DNA of 11,058 nucleotides from Burkholderiales bacterium (GTDB taxonomy: Bacteria; Pseudomonadota; Gammaproteobacteria; Burkholderiales; Burkholderiaceae_C), in the NCBI GenBank assembly GCA_011391855.1, contig JAABPT010000472.1, positions 1-11,058 on the forward strand, written 5' to 3'. Below are positions 1 to 6,801 of the stretch, piece by piece. The notes under the pieces were generated by a model. That model was given only the letters and a program-made list of their open reading frames with translations. It did not search any database and was not told the origin of the DNA. How positions within the stretch are numbered: the stretch's first letter is position 1; every line of letters starts with the position of its first letter. A program made the translations under genes and the position numbers.

Positions 1-1878
1 GGCCAGGTCCTGTTCCAACGGCCAGGGCGTGCCGGCAGCCTGCGCGGCCACCAGGCGGCCCAGCAGGGGTGCCAGCGTCAGGCCCCGCGCGCCGAGGGCC
101 GTGAGGACGAACAAGCCATCGTGCCGCGGCAACAGCCGCGCCTGGTCGAGCCGTTGGCCCGGCCCCATGGCCGCAATGGGCAACGGCACGGCGCCGGCGA
201 TCGGCAGGCGGTCGTCGGCGTGCAGCCGCCAGCCGACGCGGCCCTGGCACGAGGCCAGGTTCGCCGGCAGTGACAGGCCGGTCAGGCGCTGCAGGCGTTG
301 CAGGTTGAAGTGGTGGTCGGCCTCGCGCGGCATGTCGTCGCCGTCGGGCTCGGCCGCCACCTGCGTGGCGCCGCACAGCAGGCGGCCCCCGGGCAGTGGC
401 AGCGCATAGCCGTCGCCGGCCAGCGGCATTCGCAGGGGCGCGTCGGCGCCGAATGCCGTGACCTGACCGCGGCTGTGTTCCAGCGGCCACGCCGGACCGC
501 CCAAGGGTGCGAGCAGTCGGGCCGCACCCGCGCCCTGCGCGAGAACGACGATGGGCGCCTGCGCCACCGCATGGCCACCGGCGTCGCGCAGCCGCCAGTC
601 GTGCCCGTCGCGCTCCAGGGTGGCCACGGTCGCGCTGCCGACGAAGCGAATTCCCGGCGTCGCCAGGGCGTGCCGCACCCAGTCCGGCGGCGCGATCCAG
701 CCGCCGCCGGGGTAGAACCAGGCCGGGGTGTCCAGGGCCACACCCGCATGCTGCGAGGTTGCGGCGGGTGACAGGGCCTGAACATAGTCGGCGGGCAATC
801 CCAGCTTCAGCAGCAGGGCCCGCATGTCTGCGAGACCGCCTTCGCGCAGCTCCAGTCGTAACAGCCCATCGGATGCACCGGGCACGCCGCAGGCGATGGC
901 GGCGCCGTAATCGCGCCGCGCCACCAGTGCGGCAGCGCGGAACAGCCGCGCGTAGCTGCCGTCGTCGGGGTTGACGGTGCCGTGAAACAGCCCGGCCGGG
1001 TTGCCCGAGGTCTCGCATGCCGGGGCGCTGCGGCGGTCGAAGACGGTGACGGGCAGGCCCAGCCGGGCCAGCGCCTGTGCCGCCGCCGCACCGGCCAGGC
1101 CGGCCCCCACGACGACGGCGGAGCGGGCATCGCGGGCCCGCTCCGGCCCCGGTCCGCGTGGCGTGAAGCGAGGGGCATAACGCGCCACGGTGATCTCGCG
1201 CTTGCCGCCAATGCCACTGGTGCGCTGCACCTGGAAACCTGCGGTCGCGAGTGAAGCCCGCACCTCGCGCGCCACGCTCCAGGTGGCGGCGGTGGCATCG
1301 GGGGCGGCCTTGCGGCCCAGCGTGCGCAACAGCCGCGGCTGCCACATGTCCGGATTTCGTGCCGGCGCGAAGCCGTCCAGGTAGAAGGCGTCGGCCGCCA
1401 CTTGCAGCGCCGGCAGCAGCCGGTTCACGTCGCCCAGTGCCAGCAGCAGTTGCACGCGGCCGCCCTCGAAGTCGAGCGGGTGCAAGTTGGGCACCAGCGG
1501 CGGCCACGCCCGCAGCAGTTGGTTGGCCAGATCGGGCCAGGGTGACGCGGCATGCGCGCGTGCCAGGTCGTCGCGCCGCGGTGGATGGCGTTCGATCGAG
1601 ACGAAGAACAGCCGCTCGCAGCGCGCCGGGTCGCGCCGCCAGGCGTCCCAGGTGGCGAGGAAGTTGTTGCCCAGGCCGAAGCCGGTTTCCAGAATCGTGA
1701 AGCGCGGGCGGCCGGCCCAGCGTGTCGGCAGGCCGTTGCCGTTCAGGAAGACATGCTGCGCCTGCGCCGCCGCGCCGACCGTCGGGTGGTAGAGGTCGTC
1801 GAAATCGGGGGCTCGCGGTGGTTCGTCCACGCTGGCGCCGAATTCGATGTGCGCCGGTGTGATGGGCTGCGTCTTCAC
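1..1878 (-). CDS. mnmC: Bifunctional tRNA 5-methylaminomethyl-2-thiouridine biosynthesis protein MnmC (3' end cut by window)
   Basis: MnmC completes the mnm5(s2)U modification at wobble position 34 of certain tRNAs. Its FAD domain removes the carboxymethyl group from cmnm5U to give nm5U, and its methyltransferase domain then methylates that with S-adenosylmethionine. I translated all 626 codons present and found the frame open throughout. The N-terminal MnmC2 methyltransferase shows an ETGFGLGNNF SAM-binding loop at residues 64-73 and the signature FYLDGFAPARNPDMW at 165-179. The C-terminal MnmC1 oxidoreductase begins with a GAGLAG dinucleotide-binding loop at 258-263, followed by SGNPAGLFHG and FYPGGGWIAPPDWV. 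Known MnmC proteins have about 640-670 residues, so only a short C-terminal tail is missing. The start is GTG at 1878, inside GTGA where it overlaps the stop of the upstream gene. No clear Shine-Dalgarno is present, so translational coupling is likely. Confidence 0.95.
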   Translation of the reverse strand, partial: MKTQPITPAHIEFGASVDEPPRAPDFDDLYHPTVGAAAQAQHVFLNGNGLPTRWAGRPRFTILETGFGLGNNFLATWDAWRRDPARCERLFFVSIERHPPRRDDLARAHAASPWPDLANQLLRAWPPLVPNLHPLDFEGGRVQLLLALGDVNRLLPALQVAADAFYLDGFAPARNPDMWQPRLLRTLGRKAAPDATAATWSVAREVRASLATAGFQVQRTSGIGGKREITVARYAPRFTPRGPGPERARDARSAVVVGAGLAGAAAAQALARLGLPVTVFDRRSAPACETSGNPAGLFHGTVNPDDGSYARLFRAAALVARRDYGAAIACGVPGASDGLLRLELREGGLADMRALLLKLGLPADYVQALSPAATSQHAGVALDTPAWFYPGGGWIAPPDWVRHALATPGIRFVGSATVATLERDGHDWRLRDAGGHAVAQAPIVVLAQGAGAARLLAPLGGPAWPLEHSRGQVTAFGADAPLRMPLAGDGYALPLPGGRLLCGATQVAAEPDGDDMPREADHHFNLQRLQRLTGLSLPANLASCQGRVGWRLHADDRLPIAGAVPLPIAAMGPGQRLDQARLLPRHDGLFVLTALGARGLTLAPLLGRLVAAQAAGTPWPLEQDLA

Positions 1879-2807
1879 CGGCGCGCCGCCAGCCAGGCCA
1901 GCAGCGGCTCGCGCACGGCGCTCAGGCCGCGATAGGCCAGCACGGCGTCACTCATGGACGCCACCGCGGCGTGCAGCGCGGCGGCGCGCGCCGGCGTATC
2001 GATGGCCTCGGCCAGGCGCTGCACCTCGACGTGGATCGTGAACACCGCCTGCGTGACTTCGGGCACCGGCAAGAAAGTCTGCCGTTCGGTGCGCCACCAG
2101 GCGTCGGCCACGGCGGTGTGCCCCCAGCGCTGGCGGTCCACGCGCGCCGGGTGGGCTTGCAGCCGCGGCTGGTCGGTGACGTTCCAGACGAAGCGTTCCC
2201 AGTGCTCGGTGCCGCTGACCAGGCGCATCAGGGAATCGCCGGCCTTGCGCAGCAGTTCGCTGTCGGCCACCGGGGCGTGGATGGCCGCGAAGTGGCGGCC
2301 GACCTTGTCCTCGGGTGCCCAGTGGCTGGGCAGGGCCACGGCCAGCCATGGGATGGTGCCGTCGCGGCCGTCCACCACAGCGAAGTCCTCTGCGAAGGCC
2401 AGGCTCAGCAGGCCGGGCAGGCGCCAGGCGGTCGGCAGGCCGTGCAGGCAGCGCGCGACCTCGTCGCCCAGGCCGAAGCGGCCGGGTTCGGTCTGTTCGA
2501 CCTGGCCGTCCGCACGCACGGCGGTGCCGAGCCGCAGCGCCACGGCGCGTTCGCCGTTCCAGGTCCACGCCCGCGGATGCTCGGCCGCGACGTGCCGGCA
2601 AAGTGCGGCCAGTGCCGGCGCGGCGTCGAAACCCGGCACCGCCAGCAGCGCCTGCGGCCAGAACGCCGAGAGCACCGCCAGCTTCTCGCGCTGGTGGCGG
2701 GAGCCCGGTGCCAGCGGCGTGAGCTGCGCGCAGCCCGCGGCCAGCCGGCGCAGGCCGGGCTGCATGCGAAAGGGCGCGCCGACGGCGGCGTCGAAGTCGA
2801 AGGCCAT
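1875..2807 (-). CDS. DUF3445 / HODM alpha-subunit-like protein (putative heme-dependent oxidative N-demethylase family)
   Basis: The protein resembles the DUF3445 family, which includes the heme-binding PAS alpha subunit of a dimethylamine oxidative N-demethylase (HODM). Family-like segments, numbered from the longer ORF starting at 2834, are W-x-P-E-D-K-V-G-R ... IHAPV at about 172-189, ERQTFLPVPE at 250-259 and VFTIHVEV at 264-271. I see no signal peptide or membrane segment, so it is probably cytosolic. The substrate is unknown, and the flavin and ferredoxin partners of HODM are not encoded in this window. The start is uncertain: ATG 2807 gives MAFDFDAAV, which looks like the natural N-terminus, while ATG 2834 adds nine residues. 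Neither has a convincing ribosome binding site. The gene lies just after a terminator-like hairpin and its TGA overlaps the mnmC GTG. Family assignment comes from remembered motifs, and function is inferred. Confidence 0.8.
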   Translation of the reverse strand: MAFDFDAAVGAPFRMQPGLRRLAAGCAQLTPLAPGSRHQREKLAVLSAFWPQALLAVPGFDAAPALAALCRHVAAEHPRAWTWNGERAVALRLGTAVRADGQVEQTEPGRFGLGDEVARCLHGLPTAWRLPGLLSLAFAEDFAVVDGRDGTIPWLAVALPSHWAPEDKVGRHFAAIHAPVADSELLRKAGDSLMRLVSGTEHWERFVWNVTDQPRLQAHPARVDRQRWGHTAVADAWWRTERQTFLPVPEVTQAVFTIHVEVQRLAEAIDTPARAAALHAAVASMSDAVLAYRGLSAVREPLLAWLAARR

Positions 2808-2844
2808 GGGGCAGGGGGTCGAAGCAGCGATCATGCCTGCAGCA

Positions 2845-2872
2845 CAAGCAAGAAGGGCACCCGAAGGTGCCC
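2845..2872 (-). terminator. UUCG-tetraloop intrinsic terminator after efp
   Basis: Read on the minus strand, a perfect 7-bp stem GGGCACC / GGTGCCC (2872-2866 with 2861-2855) closes a TTCG tetraloop, the very stable C(UUCG)G type. It is followed by the T-rich stretch TTCTTGCTTGT. It sits about 55 nt downstream of the efp stop and about 20-50 nt upstream of the DUF3445 start. It probably ends the efp transcript, with some read-through into the next gene possible because the T-tract is interrupted. Confidence 0.75.
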
Positions 2873-2925
2873 CGCTGGTGGGTTGCAGCGAGTGCGGCCG
2901 CCGCCGTACTGGGTGCCGCAGCGCG

Positions 2926-3480
2926 TCAGACGCGCTTCTTGTACTCGTGCGTGCGGGTGTCGATCTCGATCTTGTCGCCGTTTTCCACGAACAGCGGCAC
3001 GGCGATCTCGAAGCCGGTGCCCACCAGCTTGGCCGGCTTCATGACCTTGCCTGAGGTGTCGCCCTTGACGGCGGGCTCGGTGATGATCTCGCGCACCACG
3101 GTGGTGGGCAATTCGACCGAGATCGCCTTGCCGTCGTAGAACACCACCTCGACGGGCATGTTGTCTTCCAGATAGTTGATGGCGTCGCCCATGTTCTCGG
3201 CCTCGACCTCGAACTGGTTGTATTCGTGGTCCATGAAGGCGTACATCGGGTCGGCGAAGTAGGAGTAGGTGCACTCCTTCTTGTCGAGCACGATCTGGTC
3301 CATCTTGTCGTCGGCCTTGAACACCGTCTCGGCGCCGAAGCCGCTGAGCAGGCTCTTCATCTTCATGCGCACCGTGGCGGCACCACGGCCGCCACGGCTG
3401 TATTCCGTCTTGAGCACGACCATGGGGTCCTTGCCCTGCATGATGACGTTGCCGGCGCGAATTTCCTGAGCGAGTTTCAT
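2926..3480 (-). CDS. efp: Elongation factor P (EarP-type, Arg32)
   Basis: EF-P binds between the P and E sites of the ribosome and promotes peptide bond formation at polyproline stretches. The product has 184 residues, normal for the family. It starts MKLAQEIRAGNVIMQGKDP and ends with the conserved domain III signature VPLFVENGDKIEIDTRTHEYKKRV-like segment (written here as VPLFVENGD ... DTRTHEY). The tip of the domain I loop reads YSRGGRGAA with Arg at position 32, the residue that EarP rhamnosylates in Pseudomonas and Neisseria; the E. coli type carries Lys34 instead. The upstream neighbour earP encodes the matching enzyme. The ATG at 3480 fits the family N-terminus exactly. The in-frame extension upstream to 3906 is only read-through of earP sequence. 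A weak GGA lies about 7 nt before the start. A promoter and a roughly 80-nt leader precede it, and a terminator follows. Confidence 0.98.
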   Translation of the reverse strand: MKLAQEIRAGNVIMQGKDPMVVLKTEYSRGGRGAATVRMKMKSLLSGFGAETVFKADDKMDQIVLDKKECTYSYFADPMYAFMDHEYNQFEVEAENMGDAINYLEDNMPVEVVFYDGKAISVELPTTVVREIITEPAVKGDTSGKVMKPAKLVGTGFEIAVPLFVENGDKIEIDTRTHEYKKRV

Positions 3481-3565
3481 GTCTGGATCCGTGAATGTGG
3501 GGTTCCACCGCGGGCCTGTTTCGGCGCCTTCGCAGCGGGTGGGCGCGTTTCGCGCAAAGCCCGCA

Positions 3566-3571
3566 ATTCTA
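3566..3571 (-). promoter_or_regulatory. efp promoter: extended -10 element TAGAAT
   Basis: On the minus strand the sequence reads TGCTAGAAT, a TAGAAT -10 hexamer preceded by TGn (extended -10). The -35 position 17 bp upstream is poor (TGGGGA). The first TAG of the hexamer is the earP stop codon. Transcription would start near 3559, giving a leader of about 80 nt that opens with a small stem GCGCG-AAA-CGCGC (3555-3543). This would let efp be transcribed independently of earP. Confidence 0.55.
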
Positions 3572-4642
3572 GCAGGAACCGCGGGCTTTCCCCAGGGTGA
3601 AGGCCAGAAGCGCGGTGCACAGATCGGACTGTTCGAGCAGGCCCTGGCGCCAAGCGCCGAGGGCGTCGCGCCAGGGGCGCAGGGCGGGCAGGGCGGGCAG
3701 GGCGGGCAGGGCGGAAGGGGCGTCAGCCCTTGCCGCCCAGCCCAGGCCATTCCAGGCCCGCCACAGTGCCGCCACGTCTGGGGCTGCCGCCATGGCCGCC
3801 AGCAGCGCCTGCACCTTGGCGGCGTGGGCACCGTCGTGTTGCGGGTAGGCCTGCCAAACGAAGGGGGCGCCGGCCCATAAGGCGCGCACCAACGAATCTT
3901 CGCCACGCACGAAATTGAGGTCGCAGGCCCACAGCAGGCGGTCGTAGTCGGGCTGGGTCAGCCACGGCAGGCGCACCGTGCGCACGCCGGGCGGAACGTC
4001 GGCGACCTGCCGCTGGGCGTGACCCGGTGTCAGCAGCAGCAGCGTGGGCTCGCGTGCCAGCTCGCCCAGCAGCGCAGGAACGGCAGGGTTGTCGTAACAG
4101 AACAGGCTCACCACACGTTCGCCCGGTTGCACCGCAATGCCGCGCCCGGCCAACCAGGCCGGGCCGTCGAAGGCCGCACGCTCGTCCATCAGCCCCGGTT
4201 CGCGCAGCAGGCCACCAGTGCGCGGCGTGCAGCCCGGGTAGTAGAACCACTTCACGAGCCCGTTGCGCTGCGGTGAAGGCAGACCGTGCGACCGTTCGAC
4301 GTAGGCCTCGGCGCTGAGATATTCGAGGTTGATCCAGACCGGCGCCGGGGCGCGCCGCACCATCGCGTCGACGAAGGCCGGCGGCGGGTCGCAGCCGAAG
4401 GCCTCGATCACCACGTCGCCCGGCGCGGCCGGCCCGGGCCAGGGCAGCACCTGCACGCCCGGAGCGCCGCCGGGCGCCATCCAGGCCAGCGCCGAGGCAT
4501 CGTCGATGATTAGGCGCACCTGTTCGCCGCGGGTAGCCAGGTCGCGCGCCAGGCGCCAGCACACGCCCACGTCGCCGAGGTTGTCGACGACGCGGCAGAA
4601 GAGGTCCCACTGTCTCGCTGGCGGGGGTTGCCGGGGTGGCAT
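3569..4642 (-). CDS. earP: Elongation factor P maturation arginine rhamnosyltransferase EarP
   Basis: EarP transfers rhamnose from dTDP-L-rhamnose to Arg32 of EF-P, which is required for EF-P activity in these bacteria. The 357-residue product is close to the family's usual length. The N-terminus carries WDLFCRVVDNLGDVGVCWRLAR (shown as WDLFCRVVDN at 12-21), with the conserved Asp20 and Asp24. The C-terminal nucleotide-sugar half carries NFVRGEDSLVRALWAG at about 243-258, followed by PFVWQAYPQ. ATG 4642 is chosen because MPPRQPPPARQWDLFC places the family N-terminus properly; the longer frame to 4726 would run into uvrC. There is no Shine-Dalgarno, but a -10-like GATAAT ends 6 nt before the ATG. 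The protein has PPP at residues 6-8 and again at about 86-88. Near the C-terminus a PAL-PAL-PAL stretch is encoded by a 9-bp tandem repeat. Confidence 0.95.
   Translation of the reverse strand: MPPRQPPPARQWDLFCRVVDNLGDVGVCWRLARDLATRGEQVRLIIDDASALAWMAPGGAPGVQVLPWPGPAAPGDVVIEAFGCDPPPAFVDAMVRRAPAPVWINLEYLSAEAYVERSHGLPSPQRNGLVKWFYYPGCTPRTGGLLREPGLMDERAAFDGPAWLAGRGIAVQPGERVVSLFCYDNPAVPALLGELAREPTLLLLTPGHAQRQVADVPPGVRTVRLPWLTQPDYDRLLWACDLNFVRGEDSLVRALWAGAPFVWQAYPQHDGAHAAKVQALLAAMAAAPDVAALWRAWNGLGWAARADAPSALPALPALPALRPWRDALGAWRQGLLEQSDLCTALLAFTLGKARGSC
3680..3714. repeat. 9-bp tandem repeat (CAGGGCGGG, about 3.9 copies) within earP
   Basis: Three perfect copies of CAGGGCGGG (3680-3688, 3689-3697, 3698-3706) are followed by eight bases of a fourth. 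On the minus strand the unit encodes Pro-Ala-Leu repeats near the EarP C-terminus. A 9-bp unit changes length without a frameshift. On the plus strand it gives seven consecutive GGG tracts separated by only 1-2 nt, a canonical G-quadruplex pattern. Confidence 0.9.
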
Positions 4643-4648
4643 GGCCGG

Positions 4649-4654
4649 ATTATC
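4649..4654 (-). promoter_or_regulatory. earP putative -10 element GATAAT (leaderless promoter)
   Basis: On the minus strand GATAAT matches TATAAT at five of six positions and ends 6 nt before the earP ATG. The predicted transcription start would fall at or next to the start codon. No Shine-Dalgarno is present, which agrees with a leaderless mRNA. No convincing -35 is visible. Confidence 0.5.
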
Positions 4655-4663
4655 GAAGGCGGT

Positions 4664-4669
4664 CAGAAT
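4664..4669 (+). promoter_or_regulatory. uvrC putative -10 element CAGAAT (leaderless promoter)
   Basis: CAGAAT lies 8 nt before the uvrC ATG at 4678, so transcription would begin at about the start codon. The region has no Shine-Dalgarno at a usable distance. The -35 position falls over the earP start codon and is not consensus. It resembles the TAGAAT hexamers seen before efp, HU and ppiD in the same window. Confidence 0.45.
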
Positions 4670-4677
4670 CGCGGCCG

Positions 4678-6801
4678 ATGAGCGAGCCGGCCGAACCGTC
4701 AAAGTCAGTGCCACCAGCGCAGGCACAGCCCGCGGCTGAGGCCGCCGCGCGCGAGCGGTTGCTGGCCGAGGTGGCCGCGCTGCCCGGCCTGCCTGGCGTC
4801 TACCGCTGGTTCGACGCGGCCGGCCAGGTGCTCTACGTGGGCAAGGCGCGCAACCTGAAGAAGCGTGTCTCGAGCTACCTGCACCGTGACCACGACGGCA
4901 CGCGCATCGGTTCCATGGTCAGCCGCATCGCGCGCCTGGAAACGACGGTGGTGCGCAGCGAGGCCGAGGCGCTGCTGCTCGAGAACAACCTCATCAAGAC
5001 GCTGGCGCCGCGCTTCAACATCCTGTTTCGCGACGACAAGAGCTACCCCTACCTGAAGATCAACGGCGCTCCGGGCAGCGGCACCGACGGGGCAGGGGCC
5101 CCGGCGGCTTCGAGGTTTCCGCGCATGTCCTACTTCCGCGGCGCGGTGGACCGCAAGCACCGCTATTTCGGCCCTTACCCGAATGCCTGGGCGGTGAAGC
5201 AGACGATCCAGCTCATGCAGAAGGTGTTCCGGCTGCGCACCTGCGAGGACACCGTCTTCAACCACCGCTCGCGGCCCTGCCTGCTGTACCAGATCCAGCG
5301 CTGCACCGGGCCCTGCGTGGGCCTCGTCAGCCGCGACGACTATGCGCGCGACGTGCGCGACGCCGAACGTTTCCTGCTCGGCGAGACGCAGGCCGTGATC
5401 GACGACCTGCAGGCGCAGATGATGGCCTGGGCCGAGGCGCTGGAATTCGAGAAGGCAGCCGAACTGCGCGACCGCATCGGGTCGCTGTCGCGCGTGCTGC
5501 ACCAGCAGTCGGTGGAGTTGAGCAGCCTGTCGGCGCTGGACAAGGACGTCGACATCCTCGCTGCCAAGGTGGCCGGCGGCCGCGCCTGCGTCAACCTGGC
5601 CATGGTGCGCGGCGGCCGGCACCTGGGCGACCGCGCCTACTTCCCGACCCATGTCGACGAAGGCGCGGCCATCAGCGCCGACGCCGCCGATGAGCGCTTC
5701 GAGGAAGACCTGGCCGGCCCCGAAGCGAGCCACTCGCCCGAAGCGGCCGTGCTCGAGGCCTTCATCGTGCAGCACTACATCGGCCAGCCCGTGCCGCCGC
5801 AACTGGTGACCAGCCACGCCGTCAACGCCGAACTCGTCGAGGCGCTGAGTGCCGCCTCGGGCGTGCGCGTGCGCGCCCAGCACCAACCGCGCGAGCAGCG
5901 CCGCATCTGGCTGGAGATGGCGGCCAAGGGCGCCGAGCTGTCGCTGGCGCGGCTGCTCGCCGAGGAGGGTTCGCAGCAGCAGCGCACGCGGGCCTTGATC
6001 GAGGCGCTGGACGTGGATATCGCCGACCCCGCCACCTTGCGCGTCGAATGCTTCGACATCAGCCACACCGCCGGTGAAGCGACGCAGGCTTCGTGCGTGG
6101 TCTTCGAGGGCCACCAGATGCAGAGCGCGCAATACCGCCGCTTCAATATCGAGGGCATCACCGGCGGCGACGACTACGCCGCCATGCGCCAGGTGCTGAC
6201 GCGGCGTTATGCGCGGCTGGCCGAGGCCGTGGCGGCGGGCCGGTCGGACGCGCTGCCGCACGCTGCGGGCCAGGTGGAGCCCGTTGCAGACGCCGCCGGC
6301 GGCGACAGCGCCAAGCCGGCCGCCGCGGCAAAGCCGCGCCGCGGCCTGGCGCGCCTGCCCGACCTGGTGCTGGTGGACGGCGGCCGCGGCCAGGTGTCGA
6401 TGGCGCGCGAGGTGTTCGAGGAGCTGGGCCTGGACCTCTCGCTCATCGTTGGCGTGGAAAAGGGCGAAGGGCGCAAGGTCGGCCTGGAGGAACTGGTTTT
6501 CGCCGACGGCCGCGAAAAGGTCCGGCTGGGCCACGACTCGGCGGCGCTGATGCTGGTGGCGCAGATTCGCGACGAAGCGCACCGCTTCGCCATCACCGGC
6601 ATGCGCGCGCGCCGCGCCAGCGTGCGCACTGGCGGCAGCCGGCTGGAGGACATCGCCGGCGTGGGCCCACGCAAGCGCGCACGGCTGCTGCAGCGCTTCG
6701 GCGGCCTGCGCGGCGTGGCCAGCGCGGGCGTGGACGACCTGGCCAGCGTGGAAGGCATTTCAAGGGAACTGGCCGAGGAGATTTACCGTGCGTTGCATTG
6801 A
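4678..6801 (+). CDS. uvrC: Excinuclease ABC subunit C (UvrC)
   Basis: UvrC makes both incisions in nucleotide excision repair once UvrB is loaded on damage. The product has 707 residues, longer than the roughly 610 of E. coli. The GIY-YIG nuclease is at about 35-115 (GVY 40-42, YVG 53-55, Arg58, catalytic-type Glu102). Four cysteines at 189, 201, 209 and 213 match the family's Fe-S site. A UVR helical motif that binds UvrB follows at about 242-276. The RNase H-like 3' endonuclease keeps Asp460 (CFDISH), Asp567 (LVDGG) and His635 (RDEAHRF). Tandem helix-hairpin-helix repeats end the protein (about 655-707). Extra length lies in an N-terminal tail, a Gly/Ala segment at about 130-144 and an Ala-rich insert at about 516-558. 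ATG 4678 was chosen over 4636 because 4636 lies inside earP and the promoter geometry fits 4678. Confidence 0.97.
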   Translation: MSEPAEPSKSVPPAQAQPAAEAAARERLLAEVAALPGLPGVYRWFDAAGQVLYVGKARNLKKRVSSYLHRDHDGTRIGSMVSRIARLETTVVRSEAEALLLENNLIKTLAPRFNILFRDDKSYPYLKINGAPGSGTDGAGAPAASRFPRMSYFRGAVDRKHRYFGPYPNAWAVKQTIQLMQKVFRLRTCEDTVFNHRSRPCLLYQIQRCTGPCVGLVSRDDYARDVRDAERFLLGETQAVIDDLQAQMMAWAEALEFEKAAELRDRIGSLSRVLHQQSVELSSLSALDKDVDILAAKVAGGRACVNLAMVRGGRHLGDRAYFPTHVDEGAAISADAADERFEEDLAGPEASHSPEAAVLEAFIVQHYIGQPVPPQLVTSHAVNAELVEALSAASGVRVRAQHQPREQRRIWLEMAAKGAELSLARLLAEEGSQQQRTRALIEALDVDIADPATLRVECFDISHTAGEATQASCVVFEGHQMQSAQYRRFNIEGITGGDDYAAMRQVLTRRYARLAEAVAAGRSDALPHAAGQVEPVADAAGGDSAKPAAAAKPRRGLARLPDLVLVDGGRGQVSMAREVFEELGLDLSLIVGVEKGEGRKVGLEELVFADGREKVRLGHDSAALMLVAQIRDEAHRFAITGMRARRASVRTGGSRLEDIAGVGPRKRARLLQRFGGLRGVASAGVDDLASVEGISRELAEEIYRALH
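6775..6780 (+). promoter_or_regulatory. Ribosome binding site GAGGAG deciding a GTG start
   Basis: GAGGAG inside the 3' end of uvrC ends 7 nt before the GTG at 6788. It supports that GTG as the lipoprotein start even though it lies within uvrC. Confidence 0.65.

Noticed and set aside
2921..2935. Inverted repeat GCGCGTC-A-GACGCGC over the efp stop codon as a terminator
   Set aside because: The 1-nt centre forces a shorter stem, and the UUCG hairpin with a T-rich tail downstream is a far better terminator.
1954..3054. Overlapping plus-strand ORFs opposite the DUF3445 gene
   Set aside because: They are antisense shadows with low-complexity Ala/Arg/Ser composition. The minus-strand frame has family motifs and an overlap with mnmC.
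4705..6582. Long minus-strand ORF (625 codons) opposite uvrC
   Set aside because: It is the antisense shadow of uvrC, produced by high GC and few stop codons. Its composition is His/Ala/Arg/Gln/Val-rich with no recognisable domain, while the plus strand has a complete UvrC.
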